Source: Sialis fuliginosa
Lineage: Eukaryota; Arthropoda; Insecta; Megaloptera; Sialidae
Length of the DNA stretch: 64,000 bases
Assembly (NCBI GenBank): GCA_961205875.1
Contig: OY540813.1
Span: 18,509,001 to 18,573,000 of the forward strand
Direction: 5' to 3'
Part shown: positions 1 through 15,120 of the stretch, in pieces
How the letters are laid out: every line of letters starts with the position of its first letter
Numbering within the stretch: the stretch's first letter is position 1
Made by a program: the position numbers and the translations under genes
Notes under the pieces: generated by a model
Databases searched by the model: none
What the model was told of the DNA's origin: nothing
Seen by the model: only the letters and a program-made list of their open reading frames with translations

Positions 1-5
1 TATCA

Positions 6-189
6 GTCGAGCATAGTCGAAATCCAAATTTTTAGAATTTTTTGCTTACCAGTTTTTTTTTTTAGTTTGAGCTTGAATTTTGGGTTTAGGTTGAATTTTT
101 CCAAGTTGGCTAAACCCAAAATTCAAGCTTAAATTTAAAAAACTGGTAAGCAGAAAATGAAAAAAATTTGGATTTCGACTATGCTTGAC
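6..189. repeat. Fold-back palindrome, arms about 80 nt
   Basis: The left arm starts GTCGAGCATAGTCGAAATCC and the right arm ends with its near-exact reverse complement (GGATTTCGACTATGCTTGAC). The arms pair along about 80 nt with a few mismatches around a spacer of about 20 nt. This is the structure of a small MITE or fold-back element. The left end lies 5 nt from the window edge, so flanking duplications cannot be tested. Confidence 0.8.
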
Positions 190-2813
190 CAATGCTACAA
201 TGCTATATAGGTCACTTTTTTGGTATCACACACTTCTTTTTTGGGTGGCTGTGTTATTTAAAGAAACATTTTATCACCATATCTTGTTCAATTGAAATTT
301 TCTGTTGTAATATTAATATATTTTCCGTAGTATTTAAGAATATAATATAAACTAAATGAATTTATTTGTATACATGTGCATAGAATAAAAATCTCACTAA
401 AAATATTTCATAATTATTAAATTTCTTTAATACACCCAGACAGTCATTACTTTAACAAATTAATCAGTCCCAACACAGGTATTAACTTAAATGTTCACAT
501 ACACCATTTCTTTGTAGCTGAAAAATAGTAAGATAATTGAAATCAGTAGGATTAAAATGTTAAAGAAATGACAATAATATTTTATGTGAATATAAAAATA
601 TATAATATTCAAAAATATAAAACCAGATAAAAGAACCGCAATCTTTTATAATAGTATTCATATCAGCGGTACGAGTGGGATTTTTAACTGAAGTTTGGTA
701 TTGAAAATACGATTACAAAAGATAAAAGCATACGAGCTAGAATGTAAATTGACTATTTTTACAAAATTAATGTTCAATAGTTCTACAAGAAGTAGTAATA
801 GTTTTTTTTAGTTTATTAATCAAATAAGTAATGTGAATTGAGTAGATAAATTACTAAAGTCAGAAATTTGTAACTTGTTGACAGTTCAAAATTATTCTAA
901 TTCTAACGTTTGTTAAAATTAAAAAATATTGCAGGAAACTGCAAGTTTAATTAAAATGTAGTGTATTCTTCACAATTTATCAAATTTACTGGAGAATTTG
1001 AAACTTCTAGAATGATCTGGGTTTTTGAGCATAATATAGCAAGCAATTATCGCTGACTTGTTGGTTGTAATTTCCAAAGTTCAATAACACATATTCGAGA
1101 AACCCAATACACTAATGAGGGACTTCTGTTCAAATGTTGGAGTTGAAATTTTATATTTTGTTTAATAATTTTTTTATAAAAAGCGATCATTATGATTACG
1201 ATTGCACTTCATTTATAAATTGAACATCCAAACAATAACAATTTAACTCTATTTTTTTGTATATATTAAATGAACAGATTAAATGTTATTTTCTCTAATG
1301 TAATCGTATAACACGATAATGAAAAGTATACTGCTCTTTCTATAATTGCTTGAATGTTTGAATGTAGATGTTTTTAAATATCAAACTAACATTGATTGTT
1401 TTATTTTGTAACGATACTATAAAATTTCTAAAAAAAATACACAATATCTCCACTATGCTTTATATTTGTATAAAAAAAGTAAATATAAGGACTAAATTGG
1501 GATAAATAATTTATAAAAAAGATATTTTTAAATAATGCACAAAATATTTAAGTTTTTAAATAAAAATTATTTATTTTTAACTTATGAAAAATTAATTAAT
1601 TTATAACATAAAATTTTAAAAATATATGATAACAAATATTTATTTTAAAATAAGTATATTTATTTTTCCAATTGTAAATATTATGAACTATTTTTTGTCG
1701 ATATTATTTGCAATGTAGTATACTGAAGTATAAATAGTCTCAAGAAAAAATTCAGCTGTTTGTTATTTTTGAAACTAATTTAAATTTATGTATTACATAT
1801 TCATCAAATTAAAAATTAATAAAAAACATATATGTATAGGCATTTTTAATTTTCCCTATACAGTAGGTACTCTCTTTTTAACCTGTTACTCGATATAGGT
1901 CGATATATGTACTATATATAATTGTATAATGTATATACATTTATACATATGATATGTATCTATTTCTCAATTAATGTAATCTGTCACTTCCATTAATCTG
2001 ACATACTAGCTTGGTTTTCGTGGGAGCAGACTATCGAGAGAGTATTGTACTATGAAACATTTCACACTATTTATATTAATATTAATTTTGTTTTATATTT
2101 TATGTGTATTTCACCAGACTTTACCATAATTTATAACTACTTATTCTAATATTTACAAAAATGATCTATTATAATGTTTATAGAAAATATATATAATGAT
2201 ACGATTCACGTATAGTGTATTTTTTCAAGTTATTACCACATGCGCTACTACTTTTTTATGAAATATTAAATCAATGCTGATTAAAAATTAAATAATGCTA
2301 TAATTAAATGATAACTTTTATTTTATTGTGTTTTTCATTTAAAAATCATTTGAAACATTTATTTAATTGAAATGTCATGTAAGTTCCTATCAGTTTTTAT
2401 CAAAAAAATTCTTTTGAATATTCAAAATATGTATATATATACAGTATACATATGTATCAAGGTTACATTAAAAAATAGTGTATTAATTTGAAGAATATAT
2501 GTTTTACTAACCACAACTTCTTTCTTTATTTTAACATACGATAATTTTGAAATGATCTTTATATCTCACAAGATCATAAAAATGTTTAATATCTGTGAGT
2601 AATCAATGAAAAGGATTCCAAATATGCATATATAATTACACATATATAGATACTTAATTATGAACTGTAATATCTCAATATTATTGTTTTATCTTATCTT
2701 GTTTATAATAGTCATTATTGATTTATTTAGATTAAATTGATTTAAAAGTACACTAATTATTTGAGATAATATATTTAAATTAATACATAAGTAAACACTA
2801 AAACTGCCTAAAT
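190..2813. other. AT-rich intergenic DNA, no gene seen
   Basis: Very AT-rich sequence with short A/T runs and TA-rich microsatellite patches. No open frame resembles a known protein. It ends directly at the MARVEL gene start codon, so it must include that gene's 5' UTR and promoter, but no clear core promoter element stands out. Confidence 0.6.
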
Positions 2814-4170
2814 ATGTCATCTCAAAATCCATTCTACATGCAAACACAAACATCGGTTGTATCCAGATCAAGAGAGGATATAATTAGAGAACAATACGAA
2901 ACCGGGCAATATGCACTCACACCAGCTGGTCTATTAAAACTTCTTGCAATCGTAAGTTGTAAACATTATTTTATAGTTAATTAACTCCATATACGATAAT
3001 TTTTTTTTTATATATATGTACTATATATTGTGTATCAAGTATTTCTTTGTTAAATGAATTATTTCAATGTTTTAAAGAACCTTGCTCCAGATGTGGTACT
3101 TGGCATTAATAAAAAAAAAGTGAAAAGTTTAAAATATTCTTTAATAAAACCATAAAATAACAAAATATATTCAAACATTACAATTTGTTAAAATGATGAA
3201 ATAATTTTAATTATAGATTTCCTTAATAACACAAGCGGTATTATCGCTTAGTAGTACAGTGTGTCCAAACGCACTGATATGGTATGGTTTTGTGTCTCCA
3301 ATCATTGCTACATTTAGTGTTATAATACTTACAATTGACATCGCATTATTTTCATGTGGACTGAATATTCAACAAATTAAAAGATGGACATTGGCAGTAA
3401 GTAAATTTATTTCATATGTATCGTTTAGTTCTGATTTAAAATTCTGATGTCAATAATTTAATCTGATAAAAATTTAATCAGACTTAACTTTAATGAGCAT
3501 GAAAATAACAAGCCTGTAATAGGTAATCATTCCATAATAATTTTAAATTGTTCCCATACACCTCTGCTGCTCTAAATATAATTAATGGTTGATATCAAAA
3601 ATCTATAGCACTTATTTATACTAAACTGCGAACTAATTTTCATATCTGTTATGTAATGGGTTCTCTATATACTGAATAAAACTATTGGGGGGGCTGTAGC
3701 TTCCTCATAAAGAATTTCCAGACACGTATTCATATAAATGTTTTTACTTAAAAAATCTTCCTCGATCTACTGTAAATATTTAGTATGCCAGTCCTGATAC
3801 TGAATCACCCTATATATATATGTAATCTAACACATATTAATTAATTTTAGGATATTGGTGTAACAACCATTCTAAGCATTATTATTTTGATTACTTCAAT
3901 TGTTTCAATTTCATATTGTAAACCTAAACAAACAATACATGAAGTACCAGCGGTTAGTATTGAAAATTATAAATTAATATAACATTGATGACTAATATTT
4001 ATTATTTATTAAATTTTTAGCCACTTGGAATTGCAATATCATTAGTCTTAGCAATGAGCGCTGCTTTATTATATATAGGATGGAATTCTGTACCTGATGA
4101 AGATCCACAGTTGGCAAGTAATTTCTCTACACTAAATAGAAATACCAGTAGATCATCAATAAATGCATAA
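2814..4170 (+). CDS. MARVEL-domain four-pass membrane protein
   Basis: Four coding exons: 2814-2951, 3217-3396, 3851-3952 and 4021-4170, all joined in phase 0, giving 189 aa. The start is the ATG opening MSSQNPFYMQTQT; the protein ends SRSSINA. After a polar N-terminus of about 35 residues comes GQYALTPAGLLKLLAI, the usual entry of a MARVEL/CKLF-like domain (short basic or polar lead, then GLLKLL). Four hydrophobic segments follow at about 38-65, 72-98, 107-132 and 141-160, then a short Ser/Asn-rich cytosolic tail. MARVEL proteins act in membrane apposition, vesicle traffic and junctions; Drosophila singles bar is one insect example. I assign the domain class from topology and the N-terminal pattern, not a specific ortholog. 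The third intron uses a GTTAGT donor. The gene is convergent with the secernin gene downstream. Confidence 0.75.
3655..3832. repeat. Dispersed repeat fragment in MARVEL gene intron 2
   Basis: The stretch with GGGGCTGTAGCTTCC, TTCCAGACACGTATTCATAT and TGATACTGAATCACCC is matched, with divergence, by 17700-17785 (GGCTGTAGCCCTCCC, TTCCGGATATATGTTCATAT, TGCTGAATCACCC). It is an intronic copy of the complex repeat that fills 15.1-17.8 kb. Confidence 0.6.
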
Positions 4171-4303
4171 ATATTTGTCTTTGTTCATCAATCAATAAGT
4201 ATTTAAAGTTGAAAACAATTTTTATCAAGATCTACTATAAGGATATTTGAGTCACATGTAAAAATTATTTATATACAAAATTTGTAAACTGTATTATCTA
4301 TAG

Positions 4304-4441
4304 CAGGGGTAGTCAACTAAGTTTGTGATGTGATCTACTTTTTTCTTCAAATGTGACGCCATTTACTATTTCTGTATAATGTTGTATATCGTTAAAAAAC
4401 CTGGACAGCAAGATTTTTTGTGATTGACTTAGCCGCCCCTG
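4304..4441. mobile_element. hAT-type MITE, 138 bp, family also at 59631
   Basis: It begins CAGGGGTAGTCAACTAAG and ends GCCGCCCCTG. The flanking 8-mers ATCTATAG (4296-4303) and ACCTATAG (4442-4449) match at 7 of 8 positions, which fits the 8-bp target duplication of hAT elements. The left half (CAACTAAGTTTGTGATGT) is shared with the element at 59631-59801. Confidence 0.75.
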
Positions 4442-4789
4442 ACCTATAGTTTATACTAACTTGTGTTATCACTATTGGACTCCAGATCAGAAACCATTGG
4501 GATTATGAACAGTATTTTAAAATATGATTTACATGGTTTGTCCAGAATATAGTACGACCAGTATAGAAAAAAATACAAGAATACGCTGGAAGAGATACAT
4601 TTTTTTTTCGAAGCAATCTCTGCACCCTGTTTTTGGAATCACCTTAGAAACCAGTCGAAGCCGTTTGAATGTCCTAAATGGTGTTATATATTTTCAAAAT
4701 TGTCATATGAAGCCCTTTAATTTAATAACCAACATGATGGGTTTTGATAAAAAAAATTATTACATGTGACGTGAACAATCAAGACGATC

Positions 4790-4880
4790 CGAGGACAAAT
4801 CATTTCTTAAATCGGTCAAGTAGTTTAGGCTTTGTGAAGGAATAGATGAACTTATACATACATACATACAAAACTATAAC
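4790..4880. repeat. RTE-like non-LTR 3' tail relic
   Basis: A stretch with CGGTCAAGTAGTTTAGG followed by a run of CATA repeats resembles the 3' tail of arthropod RTE/SINE copies (a 'tcggtccagtagtt' type motif, then a short tandem tail). Similar tails occur at 39150-39300, 53040-53130 and 58700-58795. The family assignment is by pattern memory and is tentative. Confidence 0.4.
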
Positions 4881-5207
4881 CTTCCTTGTGGTTTCACATA
4901 GTCGGATAATAACCAAAAATACAAAGGCCATATTTCATACTTTAATATATATATTTATTTATTATATAAACATAGTTATATAATATAATATAAATTAATA
5001 ATATATAAATATATAAAATGCATATATAAGACACAGTCATAATTTATTCGTTTTGTTGTAAAAATAAAATCAATTCAAACGTACATACAATTCAATTACC
5101 TTTACTTCCTATATTTTATTGCAATTCATAAAGGTAAAAAATATCTCATTAAAAAAAATTTTGGTTTTGAACAACTTGATTAGTTGGAGTCTGCACACAT
5201 TAAAGAC

Positions 5208-5937
5208 CAGGTGCGTATACAGCCTAACTTCTCAGAGGGGGTCATACAGAAAAAAAATTAACTATTAGAAAAACACTTTCTTATAGCATCAGATATATTT
5301 GAAATAAACGTATAATAAATCTCAAAATAATTTATCGTTTCGTTTTTGCAAAAAAAATAAAATATACAGGCTGTTCCAGAACAGTATGCAGAAAAATTCG
5401 CTGATTAATAATCTGTAAATCATAATTTATTTAGAGTTTTTATTTTTGAGATATTAGTGTTAACAAACATTTTCTTGAATGCAAATTCTTTAATTTTTTA
5501 TTTTAAAAATTTGAATATTGTAATAAACAGTAGTAAAGAGAGATATACAATATGGCAACTAGAAATTAAGTCAAATCAATTTCCTATAACTCATATAAAA
5601 TAATTACTTTAACGATGCTCAATATTAATTAGGTCTATTAAAAATAGTATGTCAATCTTCATTTCTACGTATCAAGCAGCTAATTATCATAATATCATAT
5701 ATTAATCTAGTTGATTAATATATGATAATACAAATCAAATGATTTTGTAGTTAACAATTTATTAATACATAGTGATTTGAACTCATCTGACTACTTTAAA
5801 CAACTTTCTGATTTCTTCATAATATCATATATATCAAACACACTAGTACGTTTAATACATGATAATATCTAGTGTATCTTTTTTATTCTTGGGATGGGTC
5901 TTGACCCCTTGACCCCCTCCCCTTGTATACGCACCTG
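5208..5937. mobile_element. hAT-type MITE, 730 bp
   Basis: Terminal inverted repeats are CAGGTGCGTATACAG at the left and CTTGTATACGCACCTG at the right. The flanking 8-mers TTAAAGAC (5200-5207) and CTAAAGAC (5938-5945) match 7 of 8. The G-rich left subterminal part (AGAGGGGGTC) is mirrored by GACCCCCTCC at the right. There is no coding capacity, so it is non-autonomous. Flanking DNA (CTGCACACA before, GGTGCGGACAC at about 6030) hints that it sits inside another inverted-repeat element. Confidence 0.85.
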
Positions 5938-6399
5938 CTAAAGACTTTTAGTCAACCAATAGTTTGATTGGGTTTGAGCTACAAACCGATTTGTCCCAGA
6001 TTAAACAGTTTAATTGGTGGTTGGTGCGGACACTATCTGTGCGATAGTCGGTTAATAATATAGAAATATGGTAATATTATTCACAAGTTACAAATAAAAA
6101 AATTGCATAATTAAAAAATCTTATATATTTAGCTACTATTATGTGACACTAAATAAATAAATGATTCTTAGTTTTATTTGTGCATATTCTCCTGTACTTA
6201 AAATTGCTTGTTATTTTATAACTGTATCTAATATTCAAAACTTATCAAAGCAATATATATTCTAAAAAATCTGTATAGTAGAAATCTTGCATGCATAAGC
6301 ATAATATTGGTTCAATATATTTCTGTTCATGTCCAAGCTCAATTTCATAAATATTTTAAATAAATAATATAAATGTATAAATATATATGATCACAAATT

Positions 6400-8521
<2,122 letters not shown>

Positions 8522-9060
8522 ATTTTTTCGGCACAACTACTTTTTTGTTCACAACTTCAAATCCTTGCAAATCCGTGGTATTAACACGTCACACGATTTC
8601 TTTTACATCAATATAATTATTATGTTAAATATATTAACTGCTTTTTTGTATTACACATACATGTTAATTGTGTATCAAAAACAAATATTACAATTTAAAA
8701 CGTTTCTATTATACGTTTTAAAATTGTATGTAAATCTTAAAAAATGTCATTTTAACGTTTGACACACAGAATAATGTTTGACAGCTTTGACAGTTCACTA
8801 ATGTCGTGACTCAAGACAGCTGGTTGAGTAAAAATTTAATTTATTAATTTTATTGAAGTAATATTATTATTTTTTGCATTTTATAACACTAACATAAGTT
8901 CACTGAACAACAAACAATATTAAAATACTATTAATATTTAGAAAGGATGTGAAAGTACCTATATGAATTTAATTAATTGCTTTATTATTTATTATAACGT
9001 GTCTGTATGGACTGTTCAAGAGGGTAGGCGCGAAAACTACCCTTTTAATAATTTAATTAA
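8522..9060. other. Upstream region of secernin, no gene seen
   Basis: AT-rich sequence upstream of the secernin ATG. The 5' UTR must begin here, but no TATA or initiator is convincing. The region is bounded by the MITE at 9061. Confidence 0.45.
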
Positions 9061-9392
9061 TGCCCGGTATTATAAAAGACCTAACAAAATTTGTTAGCTA
9101 GCAATTACATTCAAATGGGGTATTAATTCTGTACTAGTATCTATGGATTAGTTATGGAATTTAGAGCAGTGCCACTTCAACTAATTGTAACACAGTTGGC
9201 ATCTTTGACCGTACAAAATAATTTTCATAACATCACCACTGTTTTAATACCGTTTGTATTTACCTACAACGCGTGCGCGAAACTTGTCAAAGTCATCAAC
9301 AAACTCCAAAAGAACTGTCATATAAGTTTGATATCTCAGTTGAAAGCGTTTGTTAGCTAACAAATTTGTTAGGTCCTTTATGATACCGGGCA
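9061..9392. mobile_element. MITE with CCGGTATTATAAAG-type ends
   Basis: The left end TGCCCGGTATTATAAAAGAC and the right end (reverse complement TGCCCGGTATCATAAAGGAC) form inverted repeats of about 45 bp that extend through AACAAATTTGTTAGCTA. Internal AACTGTCATATAAGTTTGAT is shared with the elements at 46643-46894 and 61622-62566, so these are one family. The short open frame inside is not a gene. Confidence 0.8.
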
Positions 9393-10094
9393 TAACATTC
9401 TTTTTTTTTTTTTTTTTTGTAAAGCATATAATAACAATAAATTTTGTAGGTAGCAGAGTAGCCAGGTAGGTCCCCTTGCTCTCTTAATTCACTTAACTCG
9501 ACCACATTATATATAAGAAAATATTTTAATTTATGGCTGATTAAGATAACAGTATTTAAAGCCCCTCTTTTAAAAAGTTTAAATCAGAGTTCTTGAAGTA
9601 CGTCACATAAAGTACGTTAAATAAATTAATGGATTAATGAGAAAGTAAATATATAGGTACTATTTTAATTTTTTCTTGTTACGTCTAAGAGCAACAATGG
9701 TATAATAATAATGAAGTAGAAATATTGTTCTGTAGTAGAAATTAGATAAACAAAATTTCCATAATAAAATATATAAAACTTTTATTGATTCATTTTACAA
9801 AATACTTTTCAATTAAACAATCAATCATTTTAATATACATATAATCGTCTACATATGTGGTTCTCAATCTTTTTTCTCCTGAGGATCCCAAAATTCCCAA
9901 ATAGTTGTTGTTTACGTGAGATTTTTATTATAGTATATTGTTTTAATTATAAAAATAGTTTTTTGAGACCCACAGGAGTTTGCAAATAGTTAAAGAAACA
10001 TTAATCTACATAATTTAAAAAATATATATTATTGTATATATGTATATACAAAATGCTATTTCAATAAAAGATTCTACTTTATACATATACAGTA

Positions 10095-10215
10095 GAGCCC
10101 ATGGCCGGAGGAAAGCGGGTATGATACTTGATTTTCACACAGGCGCCAAAATTCGTGAGAATAGCATTATCAGGATTAAGTAAAAAGTGATATGAGGAGA
10201 AAAAAAAGAAAGTGA
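10095..10215 (-). repeat. Dispersed repeat copy, inverse of 16711-16850
   Basis: GGCCGGAGGAAAGCGGGTA, GATTTTCACACAGGCGCC and ATCAGGATTAAGTAAAAAG read as the reverse complement of the segment ATCACTTTTTACTTAATCC ... CCCGCCTTCCTCCGGCC at 16727-16844. The two copies are about 6.6 kb apart in opposite orientation. Confidence 0.7.
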
Positions 10216-10921
10216 GCGCAAAAATCGCAATGACAACCAAAAAAATAGCAGGGGAGCAAAAGTGTGGAAAAAAAGCCAGCAATATGAATTTTTCACACAC
10301 CATCTGATAAAGGGCCTCTTTTTATGCAGATTTTAAGTTATGCTGTGCGATTTTCATGCAAATTCAGAGATTCTCCGTTTTGGCGAGTGGGGTATCTAAT
10401 GAAAGTTGACAATTCAAGGAATTTAATTAAATATGTAAACGTTTTGTTATTATTAAAATCTTTGTTTAACAAGATTTCACACCAGTTCACAAACGGTTCC
10501 GAGTTGTATTTTCAGATTGTGACGATAATTCTGATGAAAAAAAATATAAAAAAATATTGTTACTTTTCAATAAAATTAAATAAATAAAATTTAAAAACAA
10601 ACTTATTTTATTTTAAGTTTTATATCAATGTCTTTCGGATTTGCTATGGAATGTATCTACCGTGTAAAAAGAGATCCTACTATATGCAGTAAAGAACAAA
10701 TACAAAATACAATTTTACTTATTAATAAAATAAATATTTATCCAAAACCATTGAATTTTCTTCAAAATTCAAACCCATTACATTCAACATAAACCAAAAA
10801 ATATTTTTATGATAAACTTTAATTATAAATTATAATAAATTAAAATCCAACATTTATTTTGATTATTATTAAGAATAATGAAAATGGAATGTTCATAATA
10901 AACTTAGTTTTTATTATAAGT
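10216..10921. other. Intergenic, no gene; Pgd 3' UTR side
   Basis: Low-complexity AT-rich DNA downstream of the Pgd stop. On the minus strand, AATAAA-type hexamers occur at 10910-10915 and 10853-10858; the second, about 65 nt after the stop, is a plausible poly(A) signal. No other coding signal is seen. Confidence 0.45.
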
Positions 10922-13900
10922 TTAAGCTAGATAATTGGTGGAAGAAACATTTCCACCATGACCTGTCCAGTTTGTGTGAACCCATTTACCTTCTTGACCA
11001 AGTAATTCGTAAGTATGAGCACCAAAATAATCACGCTGTGCCTAAAATAATAATTATTTGTTAATAAAAATATCATGTTAAACAAAAGCAAACATGGCTA
11101 TAAAGCTTATTGAGGGTCTATTTTAATTTAAATCTAGTTTTTTATCTATTAACAAAAATATACATATTTTTATTCAAATTAATACTATATTTATTATTCT
11201 GTAATGGGATGGATACTATTGGATACACTATCATAAATTAGAAGAGACATATGTTAGCCTTTGAATACCATACTATGTAAACCACCCAATTTCACCACAA
11301 ATTTCAAAATCTCCCCTCTCCCCACCGTGGTTTTGAAAATCTCAACCCCACAGGAAAAATTAAAAATTGGCATTTATGGTAGCAGTGACAAATTTTGTGG
11401 TTGAGTTATAGATTTTGGCACTTGCTATTGAAATCTATTATACTTACTTGTAAGAGATTAGCTGGCAGTCGAGCAGCACGATATCCATCATAAAAAGCAA
11501 GTGCTGTACTCAATGCTGGAATCGGTACACCAATCATAGATGATGTTGCAACAACTTTTCTCCATCCTGTTTGACAACGATTGACAGCATCCAAGAAAAA
11601 TGGAGCTATTAATAAATTACTTAGCTTCGGATCATTATCAAATGCCTCTTTTATATTTCCCAGAAAAACACTAGAACAAAAATAAAAATGAAAAAAAATT
11701 AAATTGGATTGAAATAATAACTAAAAATATCTTATTAAAATAACAATAAACTAAATATAGAAAATTAGAGTGTGGACTTTGATTCATAATAGAGTATTTG
11801 ACACTATTGATAATAAATTCTAAAATGTTGTAAAAAGTATAGTATATATATGTATTACTATAATATACAATCAACTGTTCTTTTTACGTGAAGTCAGTAT
11901 TTTAATAACAAACCTAATTTAAAATTGTAATTTTTAACCTGTTTGTCACGTGATTACAATCGTGTCTAGCACATCTGTTAGTGGTATGACGTCAGAAAAT
12001 ATGTTACACGTCAAAATACTCGATTACTATTAGTCTGTTTCAGTTTGTTTACTGACGTCTGATGTCACACATACCACGTAACTTTGAATGAGCGTTTAAG
12101 CAGTAAATTTTTCATTTGAATAGAAAGTTTTTTATTTTTGTATATTCTGATCTGCGGCTCTTAGTAAATTGGGTTTATGCTAAGCGGCCCAGAAGGTTCA
12201 AATGTTGGACACCTATGGGCTAGAGTACCTAAATTTTAGTGTATTTTACAAACCTGCGTATGATACATCCTCCTCGCCACATCAGTGCAATAGAACCATA
12301 ATCCAATTTCCAGTTATAGATATTTGCCGCTTCTCTCAATAACATGAAACCTTGTGCATATGATACGATTTTACTAGCATAAAGTGCCTATAAAAATGAC
12401 AAATAATTTAATTTAATGTTTAATTTGAAGTATTATAAAAACATTCATACTTGTTGTATTTGTTGAACAAATGTTTTCTTGTCCACATCCAGTTCAACTT
12501 TTTTTGGACCTGGAAGTAATTTGCTAGCAATTTGTCGTTCAGATTGCAAAGCAGACAAACAACGTCCAAACACTGCTTCTCCTATTAAAGTTACAGGTAC
12601 ACCATATTGTAAAGCAGCTATCGCAGTCCATTTTCCAGTTCCTTTTTGACCAGCACAATCTCGTATTTTATTTAAAAGATATTCTCCTATAATTTAATTA
12701 CAAAAATGGTGAAAGTTATTTGATTATATGTAGAAGTAGGCTTGATGGCCTAATTTCAGAAGAGGTAATCAAAAGAACTTTTTTTCAACTAGGGGAGGAA
12801 ACACAATAACATGTAGAGGAGGGGCAACTCAATGATAACAGTTTCAGTATGTCAAAATAATCATACCATCTGTATCTTTATATCGAAGAATATCTCTTGT
12901 TATTTCAATAAGAAAACTGTCTAATTCTCCTTTATTCCATTCTTCGAATGCATTAGCCATTTCTTCTTGGTTCAAACCAATTGAACGCATTAAATCATAA
13001 GCTTCACCTATAAGTTGCATGTCACCGTACTCAATTCCATTATGAACCATTTTCACAAAATGTCCAGCGCCGTCATTACCGACCCAATCACAGCAAGGTT
13101 GTTTGTTAACTTTTGCTGATATGGACTATGATAATAAAAAGTTTTTAATGAAATTCAATAAATAAAGACAATATAAGCTATAATTACCTGGAAAATATTT
13201 TTTACATATGGCCAAGCCTCAATATGACCTCCAGGCATAAGAGAAGGTCCATAACGAGCACCTTCCTCCCCTCCACTCACACCAGTCCCAATGAAAAGAA
13301 AACCTTTTGATTCTAATTCTTTGCATCTACGTTGAGTATCTGTATACTCAGAGTTTCCTCCATCGATAATTATATCTCCTTTAGATAGTAAAGGTAACAG
13401 CTGAGCGATGAAATCATCAACGGCTTGACCTGCCTTAACTAAGAGCATTATTCTTCTTGGCGATTTTAATTTTGAAACCATATCTTGTAAAGAAGTAGCT
13501 CCAACTACAGTAGTGTTTTTAGCCTCATTGGCTAAAAAGTGTTTTACTTTATCAACGGTACGATTATAAGCTACTACAGTAAAACCGTGATCAGCCATGT
13601 TCAATATTAAATTTTGCCCCATGACGGCAAGCCCAATTAATGCAATATCTCCAACTCTGAAAAATGTTAAAATTAAATAGAAATAAACTTTTTATTTTTA
13701 TATTATTATGAATTGATAAAGTATGAATTTTCATTTTTCTTTAAATTTTTACATTCCGCCCCTGCGTATTATCAAAATTAATATTATACTATGTATGTAT
13801 AACGAAACGCCACTGTGCAACTAACACTCTAGTGTAAAAATTATTTATTAATCTGATGATGATTTTTTGATTTTTAGCATTTAAAATTAAGAATATAATC

Positions 13901-14110
13901 AATATAATATTGTACTGTTTATAGTAGTATTTATTAATATATAAATTAATGAAAATAAATATTTGGTAATATCTTTTTAATGAATACAGCATTTTTATAA
14001 TAAAGATAATTTCTAAATAAAAACCATTCCAAATTATTTAACTAATAAATATATTAATATAAAAAGATAAGAGAAATACATATAATTAAATTCATTTACT
14101 TTTCGGCCAT
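10922..14110 (-). CDS. Pgd: 6-phosphogluconate dehydrogenase, decarboxylating
   Basis: Seven coding exons, high to low: 14110-14100, 13656-13188, 13125-12867, 12686-12451, 12387-12254, 11670-11448 and 11041-10922. Together they are 1452 nt, 483 aa, the family's normal length. It converts 6-phosphogluconate plus NADP+ to ribulose-5-phosphate, CO2 and NADPH in the cytosolic oxidative pentose phosphate pathway. The NADP-binding GLAVMGQN is at 12-19, IIDGGNS lies mid-domain, and [20 protein letters not shown] precedes the all-helical domain. [14 protein letters not shown] holds the expected catalytic Lys185 and Glu192, followed by GQKGTGKWT. The C-terminal exon ([18 protein letters not shown]) is complete. 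The first exon codes only MAE plus two bases, and the 443-nt first intron is AT-rich. Intron 5 (11671-12253) holds decayed repeat DNA ending in a hAT-like relic near 12151-12228. No damage is seen; I consider the gene functional. Confidence 0.97.
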
Positions 14111-14502
14111 TTCGATGTTGTTATTTCTAATCAAACAATTTAAATAAAAACACTACTTATATGACACTTTTTTAACCTCTTAAACACAAAACAGCAAGTG
14201 AAAGTACATATAACTTATCAATATTAAATATTGTATGAATACTGAATTGTATGCTTTTTGAAGCAAATTTAATTGTGTATATAGTCAGTCAGTAAAATGA
14301 AACAATCCCCCTCTTTACAATTGAAAGTCATGCAATGACATCGAAGGTTGATTTTATGCTGATTACTGATTTTAAAATATGACTTAATTAAAAAATTAAA
14401 TAAATAAATTGGTAAAATTTAAGATAAATGTATTTTAAAGTGTTTTCAGTAGAGGATTAAGTTATAGAATTAAGTACAAAATTTTGTGCCCTTAATACCA
14501 GG
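14111..14502. other. Pgd upstream region, nothing else seen
   Basis: AT-rich DNA directly upstream of the Pgd start codon on the minus strand, expected to hold its 5' UTR and promoter. No specific motif is supported. Confidence 0.4.
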
Positions 14503-14935
14503 GAACTATAGACTTCGATTCGAAAGTATTTATTTTTATTAAGTGCCGTACTTAGTTACGGCACTTAATAAAAAATTACAAGACACAAAAAAATGTTTAT
14601 TTTGGTCTAATAAAACTTGGTGAATTATTCAAAAAAATTTTAAACTTTTTTGATTTGTTTTATTTAAGAAAAAACAAACAAAAATACGAAATGTTAAAGA
14701 AAATCTAAAATAATTTTTCGTTTTATTAGGCCTAAATAAATATTTTTTGTATCTTGTATTTTTTTCTAAAGTTGATGATTACTAAGTAAAATATTCTTGA
14801 ATGTTCAAAATCTTGAAATTATTTTGTTAGATATCTTGTAAAGTTTAGGTTATTCAGAAAAAAAAATTCAATAAAAGTTTCGTGTTTTTTCACGTAGAAT
14901 AAGATTACTAAATAAAAACTATAGTTTCCTATTTG
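14503..14935. repeat. Fold-back element with nested palindromes
   Basis: GGGAACTATAGACTTC near 14503 is mirrored by ACTATAGTTTCC near 14920. Inside, the start of one arm (ACAAGACACAAAAAAATGTT, 14579) pairs with AATATTTTTTGTATCTTGT ending at about 14758. At 14536-14571 a perfect 15-bp-arm hairpin (TTATTAAGTGCCGTA and its complement, 6-nt loop) sits in one arm. Arm identity is moderate. There is no coding content. Confidence 0.6.
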
Positions 14936-15120
14936 AAAAAATGATGTTGACCTTCAAATAACCTTGATTACCCCCCCATAATCAAAGATTTTTTGGTCTA
15001 AATTTTTTTTTTAAATAGACGATGGTACTGATTGTGAGATAAAAATCTGTAACACTAGTGATTTAGCACTGTCGAGCCAAACTTGAACAGTAAATTAAGA
15101 AAAATATTTTAAGTAAAAAA

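Noticed and set aside
4524..4769. 81-codon plus-strand frame
   Set aside because: No protein-like features; it lies between two transposon relics in convergent intergenic DNA.
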